Shown here piece after piece: positions 1 through 12,400 of a DNA stretch of 64,000 nt. Both the position numbers and the translations under genes were made by a program. The notes beneath the pieces are model-generated. The model worked only from the letters and a program-made list of their open reading frames with translations. It was not told the DNA's origin and made no database searches. The stretch comes from Ziziphus jujuba. Taxonomy: Eukaryota > Streptophyta > Magnoliopsida > Rosales > Rhamnaceae. Positions within the stretch are counted from its first letter, which is position 1. Every line of letters starts with the position of its first letter. The stretch is taken from NCBI RefSeq assembly GCF_031755915.1, contig NC_083379.1:18683501-18747500 (forward strand), in the 5' to 3' direction.

Positions 1-1559
1 TTATGATTTTAAAATATAGTTAAGATTGATGAATCTATAAATATTTCATTTTTGCTTCAAATAAATTTTTAAATCTTAACTATTAAAACAATTCAAAGGT
101 TTATAAAGATTTGTATTTGAATGAGAATGACAGCTCAAATGAATATATATTTGTTTTGAAAGAATTCAAAATAGAGCTAATTCTTGTTCAATTCCTTATT
201 AATCTGATCAATATCATGAATATTACCACGGCCAGGAGTTTTATTTAAAAATTCTTAATCCCCTAATCTTATGTGAAAAAAAGAAGAAGAGAATTTAATA
301 AAAAAGTGAAACATATAAAAAGCAAAAAAAAAAAAAAAAAAAAAAGGGAAAATATTAATAATAATAATAATAAATGGAGCACAAAAGGCTCCCTTTTTAA
401 CTAATTGTGAATTATGCCGTCTCATTAATTTTTAGTATTGCAAGCCTTGGCTTTAACTTTTAAGTAGATATGAGCTGAACTAAATAACAGCCTTCTGCAC
501 CGAACTTAGTTTGGATTTTATGCTAAAAAGAATTAAATAACTTATCGGATTAGTTAATTTTCAGGCATCTAATTGATCATACATGCATTTGTCTATTGGC
601 AATTAAACAATTTTATAATAAAGTCCTCAGACCGGTCACCCCACCACTCGTATCTTATCAAGCATGTCAACAATGAAATTCTACCTTTCATGTGTCAAAT
701 AATTGACTGCGTTTTGAATTACTCAAAACACGACAAAGATTGTTTTTATTTCTTTTTATTTTTAATTTTTGGTATTGCTTGCTGAGTATACGATATTGAA
801 TAATAATACAATGTAAAGCAGCTTTGCTCGAGCTCATCGAGTTTCTAGCGCAGTTATGGTAATGCTATTCAACGAAGAAGATCCTCCTGACCTAGATGTA
901 GAAGAGCCTGCATCAAAGCAATTTTGATGTAAATTTTTTTTATTTTTTATTTTTTGCTGAGAGGAGGAGGAAAATATTGGTTCTACACAAGTGTTAGAAC
1001 TAAATAAAACACAACGATCTAATCAAAATGATCTAAAATCCAATACTAGTATAAAACTTTTTATCGCAAAATTTATTCTTCCGTTGAGCTTAAAATATGC
1101 CATGACAGTTAGAAAATTACCTCCATAATTTGTGGTTGAACTTGGGGTAGCCATTGCTCCATAATTGCCACTTCAAATTCCTGCAAATCAAGATCAAGTA
1201 TCTATGCTCAAGCAGAATGGCACCCATTTTTCTCTATTCCCCAATGGGTTTCCACACACCATACAAGGCCTCACACTCACTACATCACTCACACATTTTT
1301 CATATAGCCCCAATTGACACCTCACACCAAAAATGGGTCAGACGCAAAAATGGGCTGTAATGTCAATATTAGTGTAGGTCTTGAAACATATTAAGGGCCT
1401 GCTATCAAATATACCATACCAGAAAAGAGTTCAACTGCTTTAGGTATTAAATCCAATATGTGCTCATCCTATCAAAATACATAATGCAATACAATAATTA
1501 ATTAATTCCAACTAATATAATGATTATGTTAAGTCCATATAAATGTTCCAACAGAAAAC
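1..1559. other. Intergenic, possible exon scraps
   Basis: No recognisable gene. Two stretches look coding-like. Around 830-929 (+) an open frame ends in acidic residues (a NEEDPPDLDVEEP stretch) before a stop. Around 1125-1183 (-) a short open stretch is bounded by an AG and a GTAAT and could be an exon. I cannot assign either to a family. The remainder is AT-rich with a poly(A) run near 326-345 and a TAA microsatellite near 353-374. Confidence 0.35.
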
Positions 1560-2935
1560 TCATTGCATTGGCCAATGCAAATTTTCCGTACTTAACAGCG
1601 CAGAACAAAGCAAAACAGGGGAAATGAAATGCTACCAACATTAACAAATCTTGTAAACCAAAGTGCATCCTGTCTGTAGATTTTGTTCTGCTTTCATTTC
1701 AAGTCCATATTCACTTCAGAAAATTATCATTGTATATGGAAAGACATGGTTTGCTCTTTCCGCTTAAATTTCAAACGATATCAATATTTTTATGATATGA
1801 TAATTTGATATTGGTTGGGGACATGATATTCTTATATTGGTAATCCAATAACAAATGATTCAACAGTGTCATCTTAGCCAATATTGTTTGAGCACATAGT
1901 GTTGAGGATGAAACTAATGTTATACATTATTAATTCTATCTTATATTTTAATACTTTATTATTATTATTATTATTGTTATTATTATTATTTTTTTTTCTG
2001 AATACTATGTATAAGGACCGTTACTGTATTCTTAATTATGAAATATTGATTGCTTGTTAAACCTTATAAATGTAAATTGCATAAAAGTAGGATATCCAAA
2101 TTCGGGAGTCCAAGAGTTTTATTAAATGTTCTTGATGGAAAAAAAATATGAATGAAAGATCCCATTGAATTGAATTGGATGTATGAATCTAAGAAATAGT
2201 GAGAATTCTTTATCTCTTAATTCAAAAATCCAAGATTTGAATTGATGTCCTTTCATGAGTCCTCCTTAATTCTGTCTTATATTTTAATACTTTATTATTA
2301 TTATTATTATTTTTCCTGACATTATGCTGAATTGGGTGAGGGATATTTTTTAGCACCGTTGGTCATTGCCATTTGCAATAGAAAATTGATGTGGTCTTAG
2401 TACATACTTCTCATGAAGTATAATAAATCAAACCCCAAAGTACAAGTCATTGCCATGATGATGTATCTGGTCTTTCTTTAATAGAAAAATGGAAGAATAG
2501 ACAAAAGAAATAGAATGAATTTGGGTTTCAAATAGAAAAACTGATAAATCAAGACACCCAATTTCCATGAAATGGTTGAAAGAGAAAAAAAGGACCTAAC
2601 ATTCCCAAGAACTACTTTTACAAAGTAGGTGATCAATATATACTTCACATTATAGCATGTATGCAGGAGGGGTGATCTCAGATATCTATGAGATCAAATT
2701 TGTATAGCAGATGTTTTGTGTGATAAATTTCTGCTATTACCTGAAGCTACCTTAGTTCATATGAGCTAGGAAATTTAAGGTCATCATCCATAATTCAATG
2801 CGGATCTATTGGGAATCGGAGCTGCTCCTATTATATATTGAGCATATCAAAATGGAATCTTAGCTTGCTCCATGATTGTTACATCAATATGTGATGATTG
2901 CCTATTGCCTCATCTTCAAAGCAGATAACATAACC
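1560..2935. repeat. Duplicated 3' flank of a receptor kinase gene (copy 1)
   Basis: This stretch is colinear with 15440-16870, which is the 3' flank of the nearly intact receptor kinase gene. Shared landmarks in the same order are a gcaaaacagggga block, aaacgatatca, the caatagaaaa(a)ttgatgtg block, and cattcccaagaa(c/t)tac. It contains no gene. The match continues into the last-exon scrap next to it, so one event duplicated the exon and its downstream DNA together. ATT trinucleotide runs sit near 1960-1990 and 2290-2311. Confidence 0.7.
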
Positions 2936-3190
2936 AGTATGTCTTTATAGAAACTCTTCTAAATGTTGAAGAATCTGGACCACCATTAGCATTTTTAAAA
3001 GTAAATGCCGGTTTAGTAGAAAATGGAAGAGTGGTCTCATATTTAAACTTGGTTGGCTAGTTTGTTTCTTTTTCTTGAAGTCATGAGAGCCCAATCGGAT
3101 GCATTTTAGCACTTTAAAAGTTGGGTATGACTTGTCATTTATGACTGACCAAATGACAAGTCATCTATGTCCAAGACTCCCAGATCTAAA
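2936..3190 (-). pseudogene. S-receptor-like kinase, last-exon fragment
   Basis: Read on the minus strand, this matches the last exon of the kinase gene at 16871-20485. It starts after an AG with ATCTGGG (the IWD/IWE of subdomain X), passes a KCI-like stretch, and reaches the tail that encodes NANSGPDSSTS in the other copy. It has several stops and indels and lacks the Asp-Arg-Pro stretch and the final Glu-Ala-Arg. No other exon is present, so it is a scrap left by an unequal duplication. It cannot make a kinase. Confidence 0.7.
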
Positions 3191-4854
3191 ACAATTGAGA
3201 GTATAATGTCAGGGGACAATATTATCAAATTCTATACTTGATCAGGACATTTACAAATCCAATATTGGATTAGTAAAAATGAACTGTGTTGGAAGCTTGA
3301 TTTGCAGCCTTATATGGACGTATGCTAGCAACATTAGGTTTATTTACCGCTAGAATGTCAAGAAACAATTGACAAGTAAACACATCAATAGAGAAATTTG
3401 AGTTATAATAACTAATAAGAATGATCTTTCTCCTAGTTATTCATGTGCTAGTTTTGAATTACATATGCATAATATTCCAAAAATTTAAACAGAATGAAAA
3501 TCTAAACTTTATGCAATATTAAAAGGAAAAGCAACAGATAGTTTTTCTTAATTTGGTCCAAAAATAATAAAACACAGTGTCAAACAAAGAAAAGCCTTTA
3601 ATCTTCCTTATTCAAGTCATTTTTTGCAATTTTCATGTGTAAGTTCCACGACAAATGTAAGAAACTTACAAGCTGCTAAATTATTAATGCTAATACTACT
3701 GAATATAATCCTTTAATTGTAAAACTATAATATTATATACACTATCTACTTAAATAGAGGAAGTTAAATTTGTTGTGCATAGCTATACTAGCTTACTTAT
3801 TACAATTTAAATACAACTTGAGAAAATGGTAGGCCTTCAGCGGGCTTCAACAATAGTACATGTCACTTCATTTATAGGATTACCTACTTTACCAGTTGAT
3901 TGTTCTCTACCGGTGTCAGTTCTCTTTATTATAGATGCAGGTGGCTTTGGGGAAGGAAAAGCTGCATTATTACCCAACATGAAGACAACTTCTTACATGG
4001 TTGGTCGATTTGATGCATGCTCTTGAACACACAACAGCCTTATGTGGATGCATCTTGAAGCTTCTCCAGAAAATGATTCATGCAAAGATGAGTAAAGTGT
4101 TTCTAGGCATTTCCCATCTCTCCGCATATTCCAAACCTAAGACAATTTATATCATCATCTGATCAGATTCAAGACATACAAAACTTATACTCTTACATGT
4201 CCAACCAAATTGGAATTGGTATCCTTGTAGTAGTAACCAGAATCCTTTTTTGCCAGTAAAGATCTCTAGTACCAAAACTCCAAAGCTATATACATCTGAC
4301 TTTATTAAAAATAGCCCTTCCATCACATACTACGATGACATGTAATCACTATAATCGTATAAGTGACATATAATCTTAAGATCATTGCCTTTGGATCAAA
4401 CAAACTATCAACAAATATAAATATCAAGACTGTTAAATATATACTTTAAGTAGTTCTTGGGTTATAGTATTGTTGTGCCTAAACAAGTGAAGCAATTTAA
4501 TCAAATTTTTAGTGTATAACAACCTGATACTGAACAAAAAACAACCACTGCTAATATTGGAAAGAAATCTGCACACAACATACAAGGATTTATCTGTGGT
4601 TGAAAAAAAATTATGCCATCATCCATGTGAGTGTTATTTGCATTCCACTTATCATATGTATCAAAAAGGGCTACAAGACTCTTCCTCATCATCACAATAA
4701 TTTTCCACTGCAAACAAGCAATCTCAAACTGCAATTTCCAAGTAATCTTAAAGAGATCTCGAACTACAAAAGTAATTCCTTCTTATTGTGCTTTCAGAAG
4801 AAAGAAAATATCTTGTATTTAGTATTTCATCTCTCTTGTTCTTAGAATTAGCCC

Positions 4855-4858
<4 letters not shown>

Positions 4859-4889
<31 letters not shown>
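4859..4889. repeat. (TG)n microsatellite
   Basis: About 15 TG units lie inside a pseudogene intron, directly beside the 200-bp tandem duplication. Confidence 0.9.
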
Positions 4890-4892
<3 letters not shown>

Positions 4893-5296
4893 TGGTTTTA
4901 AGAAAGCTTTTAATGGATAAAACATAAGACTTAGCCACAAAAAGACAACTTTCTTTAGTGATATTATTCCAAAAGTGAGTCATACAGAGTATGTTATAGT
5001 GAGATAGAAAGGGATGCAGTGATTGATTGAGTGGGCTTTAGAAATCTTGAAAGCACCTTATTCTTTTCATGGGGAACTAACTTACTAAGTTGGTGTTTGT
5101 GATTTTAAGAAAGCTTTCAATGTTTAAAACATAAGCCTTAACCACAAAAGGACAAAACTTTCTTTAATGAAATTATCCAAAAAGTGAGTCATACAGAGCA
5201 TGTTATAGTGAGATATAAAGGGATGCAGTGACTGTTTGAGTGGAATTTATAAATCTTAAAAGCACGTTCTCCTATTCATAAAGGATTAACTTACTA
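4889..5296. repeat. Tandem duplication, about 200-bp unit, two copies
   Basis: Two direct copies (about 4889-5088 and 5091-5296) share gattttaagaaagcttt-like starts, the block gtgagtcatacagag, and gggatgcagtga. They lie in the intron between the catalytic-loop exon and the next exon of the kinase pseudogene. They differ at roughly one base in ten by eye, so the duplication is not recent. Confidence 0.8.
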
Positions 5297-6264
5297 CGTT
5301 TCAACTACCCGATTTGTATTTCTTTCAGTTTGATCCCCTCCAAATATTCTAGCCAGACCAAAATCTTCAATTTTAGGATTCATTGCAGCATCTAGTAAAA
5401 CATTACAAGCTTTCAAATCTCAGTGGATGATTCTTAATCTTGAATGATGAAGATATAACATTCCCCCAGCAATCCCACAAGTTACGTCAAACCTTTTTTT
5501 CAAGTCTAGCAATTTTCTATTCGTTTCATTTAAGCCCAAAATAAGAAGATGAGATTAAGCTCTTGCTTAATTTGCAACAGAAAGCATTTCAAAGTGAAAC
5601 AACACCACTTTTGTTTTGGCAAATACTCATAGATTAACATCTTCTCCTCTTCCTCAATGCAACAGTCTAAAATCCTTACAAGGTTCCTGTGTTGGAGTCA
5701 GAATAATTTCATTCCTAAAACTCTTCATTTCCTTGCCCAGAGTACTTTGATAGTCTTTTCACTTTTATTTGCTTTCCAATTATGAGCATACCCTAGATTC
5801 ATGATACAAATTTGATTCATGTGCTGCTTTTTCTTAGCTACAGATCTAAAATTCAAAAATATTTGCATACTTAATTATTATGGTTGTAGCTTTCCATTTT
5901 GTTCAAGTCCACTTAAAGATAAAATACAGAAATGTGCCATCTCTAGAGGCATATGAATATCTCTTAATACAATTGGAGTGACTTTATTAATAATTTGAGG
6001 TTGAGGACCTTATAAACAGAGCCAAAACCACCTTTCCCACGTTTGTTAGCAACAAGGAAATAGCCTGTTGCAGCAACTATGGTATTTGGATCAAACAAAG
6101 GTAAGTCTGAATTTCTTCTACTTTCATCAAGGTTCTTTGTTCCCGGAGATTCTTTGTGATGGGTTGAACTTATGGAAATACTAAATGGACTCCTTCTAAT
6201 ATGTTTCACTTCATAAAAACAAAAAAATAATATTCTTGGCATATATGATATGTTCAATTCTAGA

Positions 6265-6728
6265 TAGGGATGGGCATGGATTGGATTCGTTCGGTTTTGG
6301 ACCAAAATATAATCCAATCCATACTGTTCGGATTACCTAATATAGAATCTAATCCAAATAATTTAAACATTAAACCCAAACCAAACCAAAAAATTTATGA
6401 TCGGTTTGGTTTGGATTGGTTAACCAGTTTGAAACTTACTAGTCTATAAATATATAATACAAATAAAAAATTTTCCAAATATAAAATATAAATAATAAAT
6501 TATAGTTATCCAAACATAAAATACAATTAGCATAATCCAACATAGTCATCATCTCACTCCTACAATGGAAAATAAAGAAGAAAATGTAGCAAGGCAGGTA
6601 AATGTTTAGGGTTATGGTGGAAGTGCGACGGCAAGGCAGGTAAATATTTAGGGTTCCAATTCAATTTGGAAATTGGGGATGGAACCGATGGGTTAAAAAT
6701 ATATATATATAAAAAATTAATATATAAA

Positions 6729-6764
<36 letters not shown>

Positions 6765-7060
6765 AATAAAAATGAAAAGAAATATTAAAAATTAATATAT
6801 AAAAATGAAAATATATATATATATATATATATATTTATAATTTTTTAATTATATAATATATGATTTGCGTTGTATTGGATTGGATTTGATTTATATTTTC
6901 AATCTATAACCAATCAAATCCAAATAATTTACAATATTTTGAACCCAATCCAATTTAATTGATGTAAAAATCCAATCCAAACCGTTAAAAAATCCAAACC
7001 GTTAAAAATAGATTGAATTGGGCGGTTTAAATGAGTTGGATTGGATTTTGCCCACTCCTA
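6265..7060. mobile_element. Non-autonomous hAT-type element (MITE-like) in an intron
   Basis: The ends are TAGGGATGGGCA on the left and TGCCCACTCCTA on the right, near-perfect terminal inverted repeats of the CAGGG-GGGCA type seen in plant hAT elements. The flanking 8-mers are ATTCTAGA (6257-6264) and ATTCCAGA (7061-7068), a 7-of-8 match to an 8-bp target duplication. The interior is AT-rich with (TA)n runs, repeats of ggattgga and gaaccgat-like words, and no transposase. It sits in an intron of the kinase pseudogene. Confidence 0.85.
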
Positions 7061-8723
7061 ATTCCAGATACTTACAGTAGCTAGCTTACTTAAATAATGC
7101 AAATTATGGGGAAAAATAATCTAGAGAAGAAAAATTAAAGCTAGGGAAATTAGTATCTTACCTTTTCTCTTCCTTTTGCTTTCCAATACACAAAAGAAAC
7201 AAGAAGAAAGCACAGTACAAACAAGACTACTAAAATTGCCACCGTCCTAGTCTTGCTGGTAAAACCATTATGTGAGACATTTTCATATTCAGCTACACAC
7301 ATATATATAAAACTAATAATTAATAAAAAAAGGTCGTAGATTAGAATTGTGCAAGGTGAAGAGGATATGTGTTTTGCTACTAAGAAAATTTTTAAAGTTA
7401 GGATGGCATAATTTGTCATTACTTACCTAAATCAACGGCATCCACACGCACATACAAATCTTGTCCTCCTTCTGTAAGCATTTTGGTTTCCATTAAATTC
7501 CCATGCCATATCATATATCCACCTCCAAGTTTGAGAACCGCCATCGCATAAGCCCTGCAAAAGCAATTCCTGAAGCACTCCGTTACACTCATCCAACCTT
7601 AGATTCATATATACCTGCATAATGGACGTGTCTGGTGCCTTCACATGGACCACCTTTATGAATTCTTCGTCCTTAGCACACATGAACACCCTATGCTTCT
7701 TTACACAGTCGGAGGAACCATCTCCCAGGTACCAATCACGCGGTGACCCAGGTTTGTATCCTAGAAGCACTTGCACTCAAAGAAGCTAACATTGTTCTGA
7801 AGATATAGAAGCTAAACTTACCACAGTCACTGTAATGGTCGCACCAGTCCATTGGTGACCACAACAAGGTGATGAATTGTCGCTCTTGTTCGTGCCGAAT
7901 GAAGCTGTGGGGCAACCTTGTTTCTTCCACATCCATTCGTGAGAATATGGACTTCTTAAACATGTCTCAAGTGTTAGTTATTTCGTCATTGTTATTGACA
8001 AAACTGACACTGAACAGGAAGTCAGCTTGCATGGCAGGCATGCCGCTCCACAAAAGGCCATTCCAGTAACCAGCCCTCCACCATAGAGATTGACCCCTAT
8101 ACAATAGCAAGAGAAGGATCCCATTTGGGTCGATTTCATATGAACAGGTTCCAGTTCCAGGGTTATCTTTAGACTTCCAAGATATCAGTCCTGTCCTTTT
8201 ATCCAATCCAATTTTCATGCTTGGAAGCATCGTCTGAATGGAATGGTCAAAGCCTTGCCACAGAATTACCCTTTGGACTATGGTACTATCTTGCAGGTTG
8301 ACTAAGACTAAATTTCTTGAGTCTAACAGTACAGATATCAACTAGTCGGTGGGCGAAGAGTAAGAGACATTAACATTTGTAGCCAACGAGGAGGAGACTT
8401 GAGTATTATGGTGTTTGTCTTATAGTATGAGGTTTCCATGAGCATTGATAGACAAAGTAACAGTGGTATCATTAAGTGGTTTGTCCCTATTTGCAACCCA
8501 AACATTAGTTTCCTTTGAATACTTGTACCATATGCCAAGGTAGCGGAAGTTGAAGGACTTTCCTGGACTAAAGAAATCAAGTTCAAACATTTCGCCATTA
8601 GAGACTAAAATATTGCCGTATGAAGGATTGGTTCATAACTATGCTACTGTCTTGAGCCATGCAAGACCCAAAAGGAAGTAGGAGTTGAATCCCTACATGG
8701 AGAAACCTTTTTTGTGAATTCAT

Positions 8724-9949
8724 GCTAAAGCCAAGCCTAGAGTGTCTTTTTTTGTTTTTTTGTAAATGGAATATGTGCTCATTTGTATTCATTCAGGCCT
8801 TCGGCTCACATAATTAGAGTCTCGCTGATATATATCAATTAGTTTACCACAGAAAAATCTTGGGCATGATGATCTTGACACTTTGCAATGCAAGTGTGCA
8901 TAGGTAGTTTAGTCGTGGGTCAGTGTCAAAAAATCATATATAACTACTCCTGCAACTTAATTTCTTTGGCCCCTGAGGAATTGTTCTATATAAATGTGCT
9001 GACTAAGGTGATCAATCCCCAAATCATTTCATTGCATGAGTAACGATAAATTAAATTGAACTTTCTTTGATTAACTATTAAATCTGCTTGGAAAAATATT
9101 AGTATTCAGGAGGACTAACATATATAGCTTCACTATGACTAACATATATAGCTTCGCTACTGTCTTGAAAAGTCTCAGGCGATATGGCCTGGCTTTTAGT
9201 CGGAATGTCTATAATACTACTAAAGAGACCATTTATTTATTTATCATTTTTTTAAAAAGGAAAAGGAAATCATGATCTACAACTAAATGTTGACCTAAAG
9301 CAAAAATCTCATATGTCATATTCGAATGCAATAAATAGTGTTTTTATTTTGGATCCATCCGCAAGACCCAATTGCAATATCAAAGAATCTCTACAAATTC
9401 CTATCTCTTTAAATAACCAACTGTGCAAATTGGAAAATTATTACAAAATGAAAACCATGCAAATTGGATTTTTTCATCCGAAAGATTGTTATACTTGTAA
9501 TTTTTTATTGGAAGCCTTCAATCATCTTACACTCCAGTTCAGCCCATTGTATCCAGAGGACGAAAGTCAATCATAAATGATGCCAATATTCTAAAAGGTG
9601 TAAGGCGTCGCAAGTCGGCAATGCCAATCCTTAAGCCTTACGAGCCTTGGCGTGCCTAGGTGAAGCCTAGGCATGAAAAAACGTTTCACAATTATATTAT
9701 TATTTTAATTATTGTAAGGTTACTAAATAAACAAAATAATTCATATTTTAAATGTCAAAATATATATAAGTTTATATTACTTTTGTATGTACAATAAACA
9801 TGAATTAGTATGTAATTGATCATAATAGATTTATGGAAATTCTGATTTTTAAGTTTCCAACAACAGATTAGTTTCAGAACATATATATTACAAACCTCTA
9901 ATTACCTAATAATTCCTGGATTAATACATACTTTAGCTATTACCATAAT
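8724..9949. other. Upstream region of the kinase pseudogene, no gene seen
   Basis: No coding region is supported. A 24-bp direct repeat (gactaacatatatagcttc core) occurs twice near 9112-9160. At 9596-9680 a compact GC-richer segment repeats the words aaggcgtcg, cctaggtgaagcctagg and similar, which may be the end of the neighbouring hAT element. Confidence 0.4.
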
Positions 9950-12400
9950 CTAACTCTTGTCTAATTCTTTATCGGACTCCAATTCAATATCTACATCTTC
10001 ATTTTCCTCGGGCTCCCTAATTTCAACTTGAGCATTTTTAGAACATTTTTTAAGTGTTAACATATCATTCTCTATCTCATAATCATTTTAATCATCATCA
10101 CAACTTTCGGCAATCTATGATTGTGCATTACTAGCATCGCTTGCTAGTTGAGTCTTTAATTTATTACTCTTCCTTTTCTTATTCATCAACCTTGCATTAA
10201 ATTGAACATAGACTAGATTGTTCATCCTTATGGTGTCTAGTCTATTTCTCTTCTTAGTGTGCACTTATATAAGAAGAAGTTAGAGAAAAATTTAGTATAC
10301 TTTATAAATGATTAAACTAGTACCTTATAAGTCATAACCACTAGCAAAGTAATAATTTAATATATAACAATATAATTAGTACTTACCCCTTCAAAGACAC
10401 TCCAATTTCTTTCACACCCAGATGAACTAGTAGTTAAACCAAGGATCCTTTTTGCCATCATTTTCAAATTTGGTGTTTCATTTCAATAGAAGTCCCACTA
10501 ATTAACTAGTATATAATATATATATATATATATAAAAGAAAGAGAGTGAGAGAATTGTTATGTGTAATATGATATATATGTGTGGGGTGTGTGTGTGTGT
10601 GTGTGTGTTTGTGTAACATATTAACATAAAAAAATAGAATAATATTAACATACTTGGATTATAACTAGCATCATTGTTATCACATCCACTTACTGCTAGT
10701 TTTTTTCCAAATGCACATTTTTTGTTAGTATACCTTTGTATCTCGGTATTTATCACATGGTATTGCATTTGAGCATCGAGAAAGAACTTCTCAACACAAA
10801 TGATAACATTATTTGTTATCAATAGATCATCTTTGATATGTGAATTCTTAAAGAAGTAAAACAGATTCAAAAAGTAAGTTGTTGTATGAAGTGGACTATC
10901 AAGACAATCCTTGCTTTTTGCATCAATAATGTTTAAGATTGGCATATAGTCACATTCCTTCTTCAATATCTTTTTAATGTCATCCTTTACCTTTAGTAGC
11001 TCTCCATAAACAAAGCCCATTGAAGGCTTTTCCTCTCCATCAACAAGTCTAACCACTTTCACTAATAGAGTGAATACCTTCAAACACAATTCTATTGAGT
11101 TCCAATAATCATTGGGAACAACAACATAAAATGCTTCTTTTCCTTTTTTGCTCCTTGACCATTTGGTGCTATCCCATTCATTGCTTGTCATCATATTTCT
11201 CAATTCTTACTTTTTATCAAGCAAACTTTGCAATGTTAGGAAAGTAGTTGCAAACCTAGTGATTCTCGGATGAACAATCCCTTTTTTGGTAAACTTTCTC
11301 ATCAATGCCAAAGTCTTATGATGTGCATAGATGAAAATAGTGAAGGATTTGGCCTTATGAATCACTTCTTTGAAGCTACGAAGTTTAGAGATTCCTTAAA
11401 GCATAAGGTTTATGGTATGAGTAGCACATGATGTCCAAAATATGTTAGACCATTTTAATGCTAATAAATTTATGGCGGCCATATTATTGGAAGCATTATC
11501 GGTCACAATTTGAACCAAAATTTCATGCCCAATATCTTTAATACATTCGTTGACATAGTCAAATATGTATTGACCGCTGTGAGCATCATCCGAAGCTTCC
11601 TTTGAAGAAAGAAATATGGTTCCTAGTTTACAATTCACACATAAATTCATGATGCTTCTTGTCACTCAAAGCATCGATCATGAATGAGCACCCATTTATT
11701 TTTTCACTCTTCTTCTTGCTTCTTGAGTATTTCTTTTGTTCTCTCCATTTCTCCCTTCAAAAGTGGCTCTCTTAGTTGAAATTAAGAAGGAGGAGTATAA
11801 CGCGAGCCATATTGACCAAGAGCTTCAACAAATCTTTTGAAGCTATCATTGTCAATGACATTAAAAGGAATCCCGACTTCATATACCCATCTTGCCAAAT
11901 ATTGATGAACTTCAAGTAATATTATTTTGAAAATTACATCATTAACATTTGTTGTTTCATTTTCTTACTTGCACTCATAGAAGCATTATCAACTTTGATT
12001 GGCCTTACAAATTGATCCATGATACCCACATTAATAGGTCTTTTCCGTGTCCTTCCCTCACTAATAGAAATTTTTTCTTCTTCTTCTTCTTTCTCCTCAT
12101 GTGTAGGCAAAGACATAATCACATCATCTCGTTATCTAGCAACACTCAATAGCTTCTCTATCATTTTAGACTTGTTCTCCTCAAGCGCCTCACGACATTT
12201 GACTTTTTGCTCCTCACTTACTTTAAGGCATGGTTTCACACCCCTTCCCTTGATACCGGCTATGTGGACTTTGTGCCTATTAATTCATAACTTTACCACA
12301 TAATATGCATTTTACATCATTAGCATTACTAGGATCTACAAGAACTGCGGTTTCCCATCCAACATCTCCGGAGTCTTTTTTTAGTTCCTAACCACTAGAA
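9950..12400 (-). pseudogene. hAT-family transposase remnant (BED finger, DUF659, dimerisation region)
   Basis: Several blocks in order on the minus strand identify a plant hAT transposase. A BED zinc finger is near 12380-12240 (KCILCGKV, then HKVHIAG in another frame). Next is an acidic/basic linker with RKRPINVGIMDQFV. A DUF659-like segment runs about 11930-11396, including RWVYEVGIPFN and VQIVTDNASNN. A hAT middle region is at 11203-10640. The C-terminal dimerisation hallmark SSSGCERNWSVFEG is near 10440-10390, followed by a splice-donor-like GTAAGT. A C-terminal piece near 10250-9950 has NRLDTIRMNNLVYVQFN-like coding. The zinc finger is split by an indel with stops and later blocks need frame changes, so it is inactive. 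I could not fix the terminal inverted repeats or an 8-bp target duplication. Confidence 0.8.

Larger units (their letters stand above)
3837..8723 (-). pseudogene. G-type lectin S-receptor-like kinase pseudogene, full-length exon layout
   Basis: All parts of a plant S-domain receptor kinase are present in order on the minus strand, but broken. Exon 1 (about 8723-7427) has a signal-peptide-like start MNSQKRFL, then B-lectin, S-locus glycoprotein and PAN regions spread over at least four frames. Exon 2 (7292-7162) encodes the transmembrane segment. The glycine loop (GKGGFGSVYK) lies near 6040. Later exons lie near 5780-5560, 5500-5300, 4390-4200 and 4150-3837, ending in Glu-Ala-Arg-stop. In the catalytic loop the Arg of HRD is replaced by TGA, a further TAG follows the EEF motif, and the subdomain IX exon has a stop and a frameshift. 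Several donor sites (GTAAGT at 7426, GTAAG at 7161) survive. A 796-bp MITE sits in the intron before the glycine-loop exon. The closest relative in the window is the gene at 16871-20485. A membrane receptor role is ruled out by the lesions. Confidence 0.85.

Noticed and set aside
573..785. 70-codon open frame near the left edge
   Set aside because: AT-driven composition (Phe/Ile/Asn-rich), no recognisable motif, no splice context.
9313..9576. 87-codon open frame (+)
   Set aside because: No known motif and no conserved neighbours; I could not separate it from chance.
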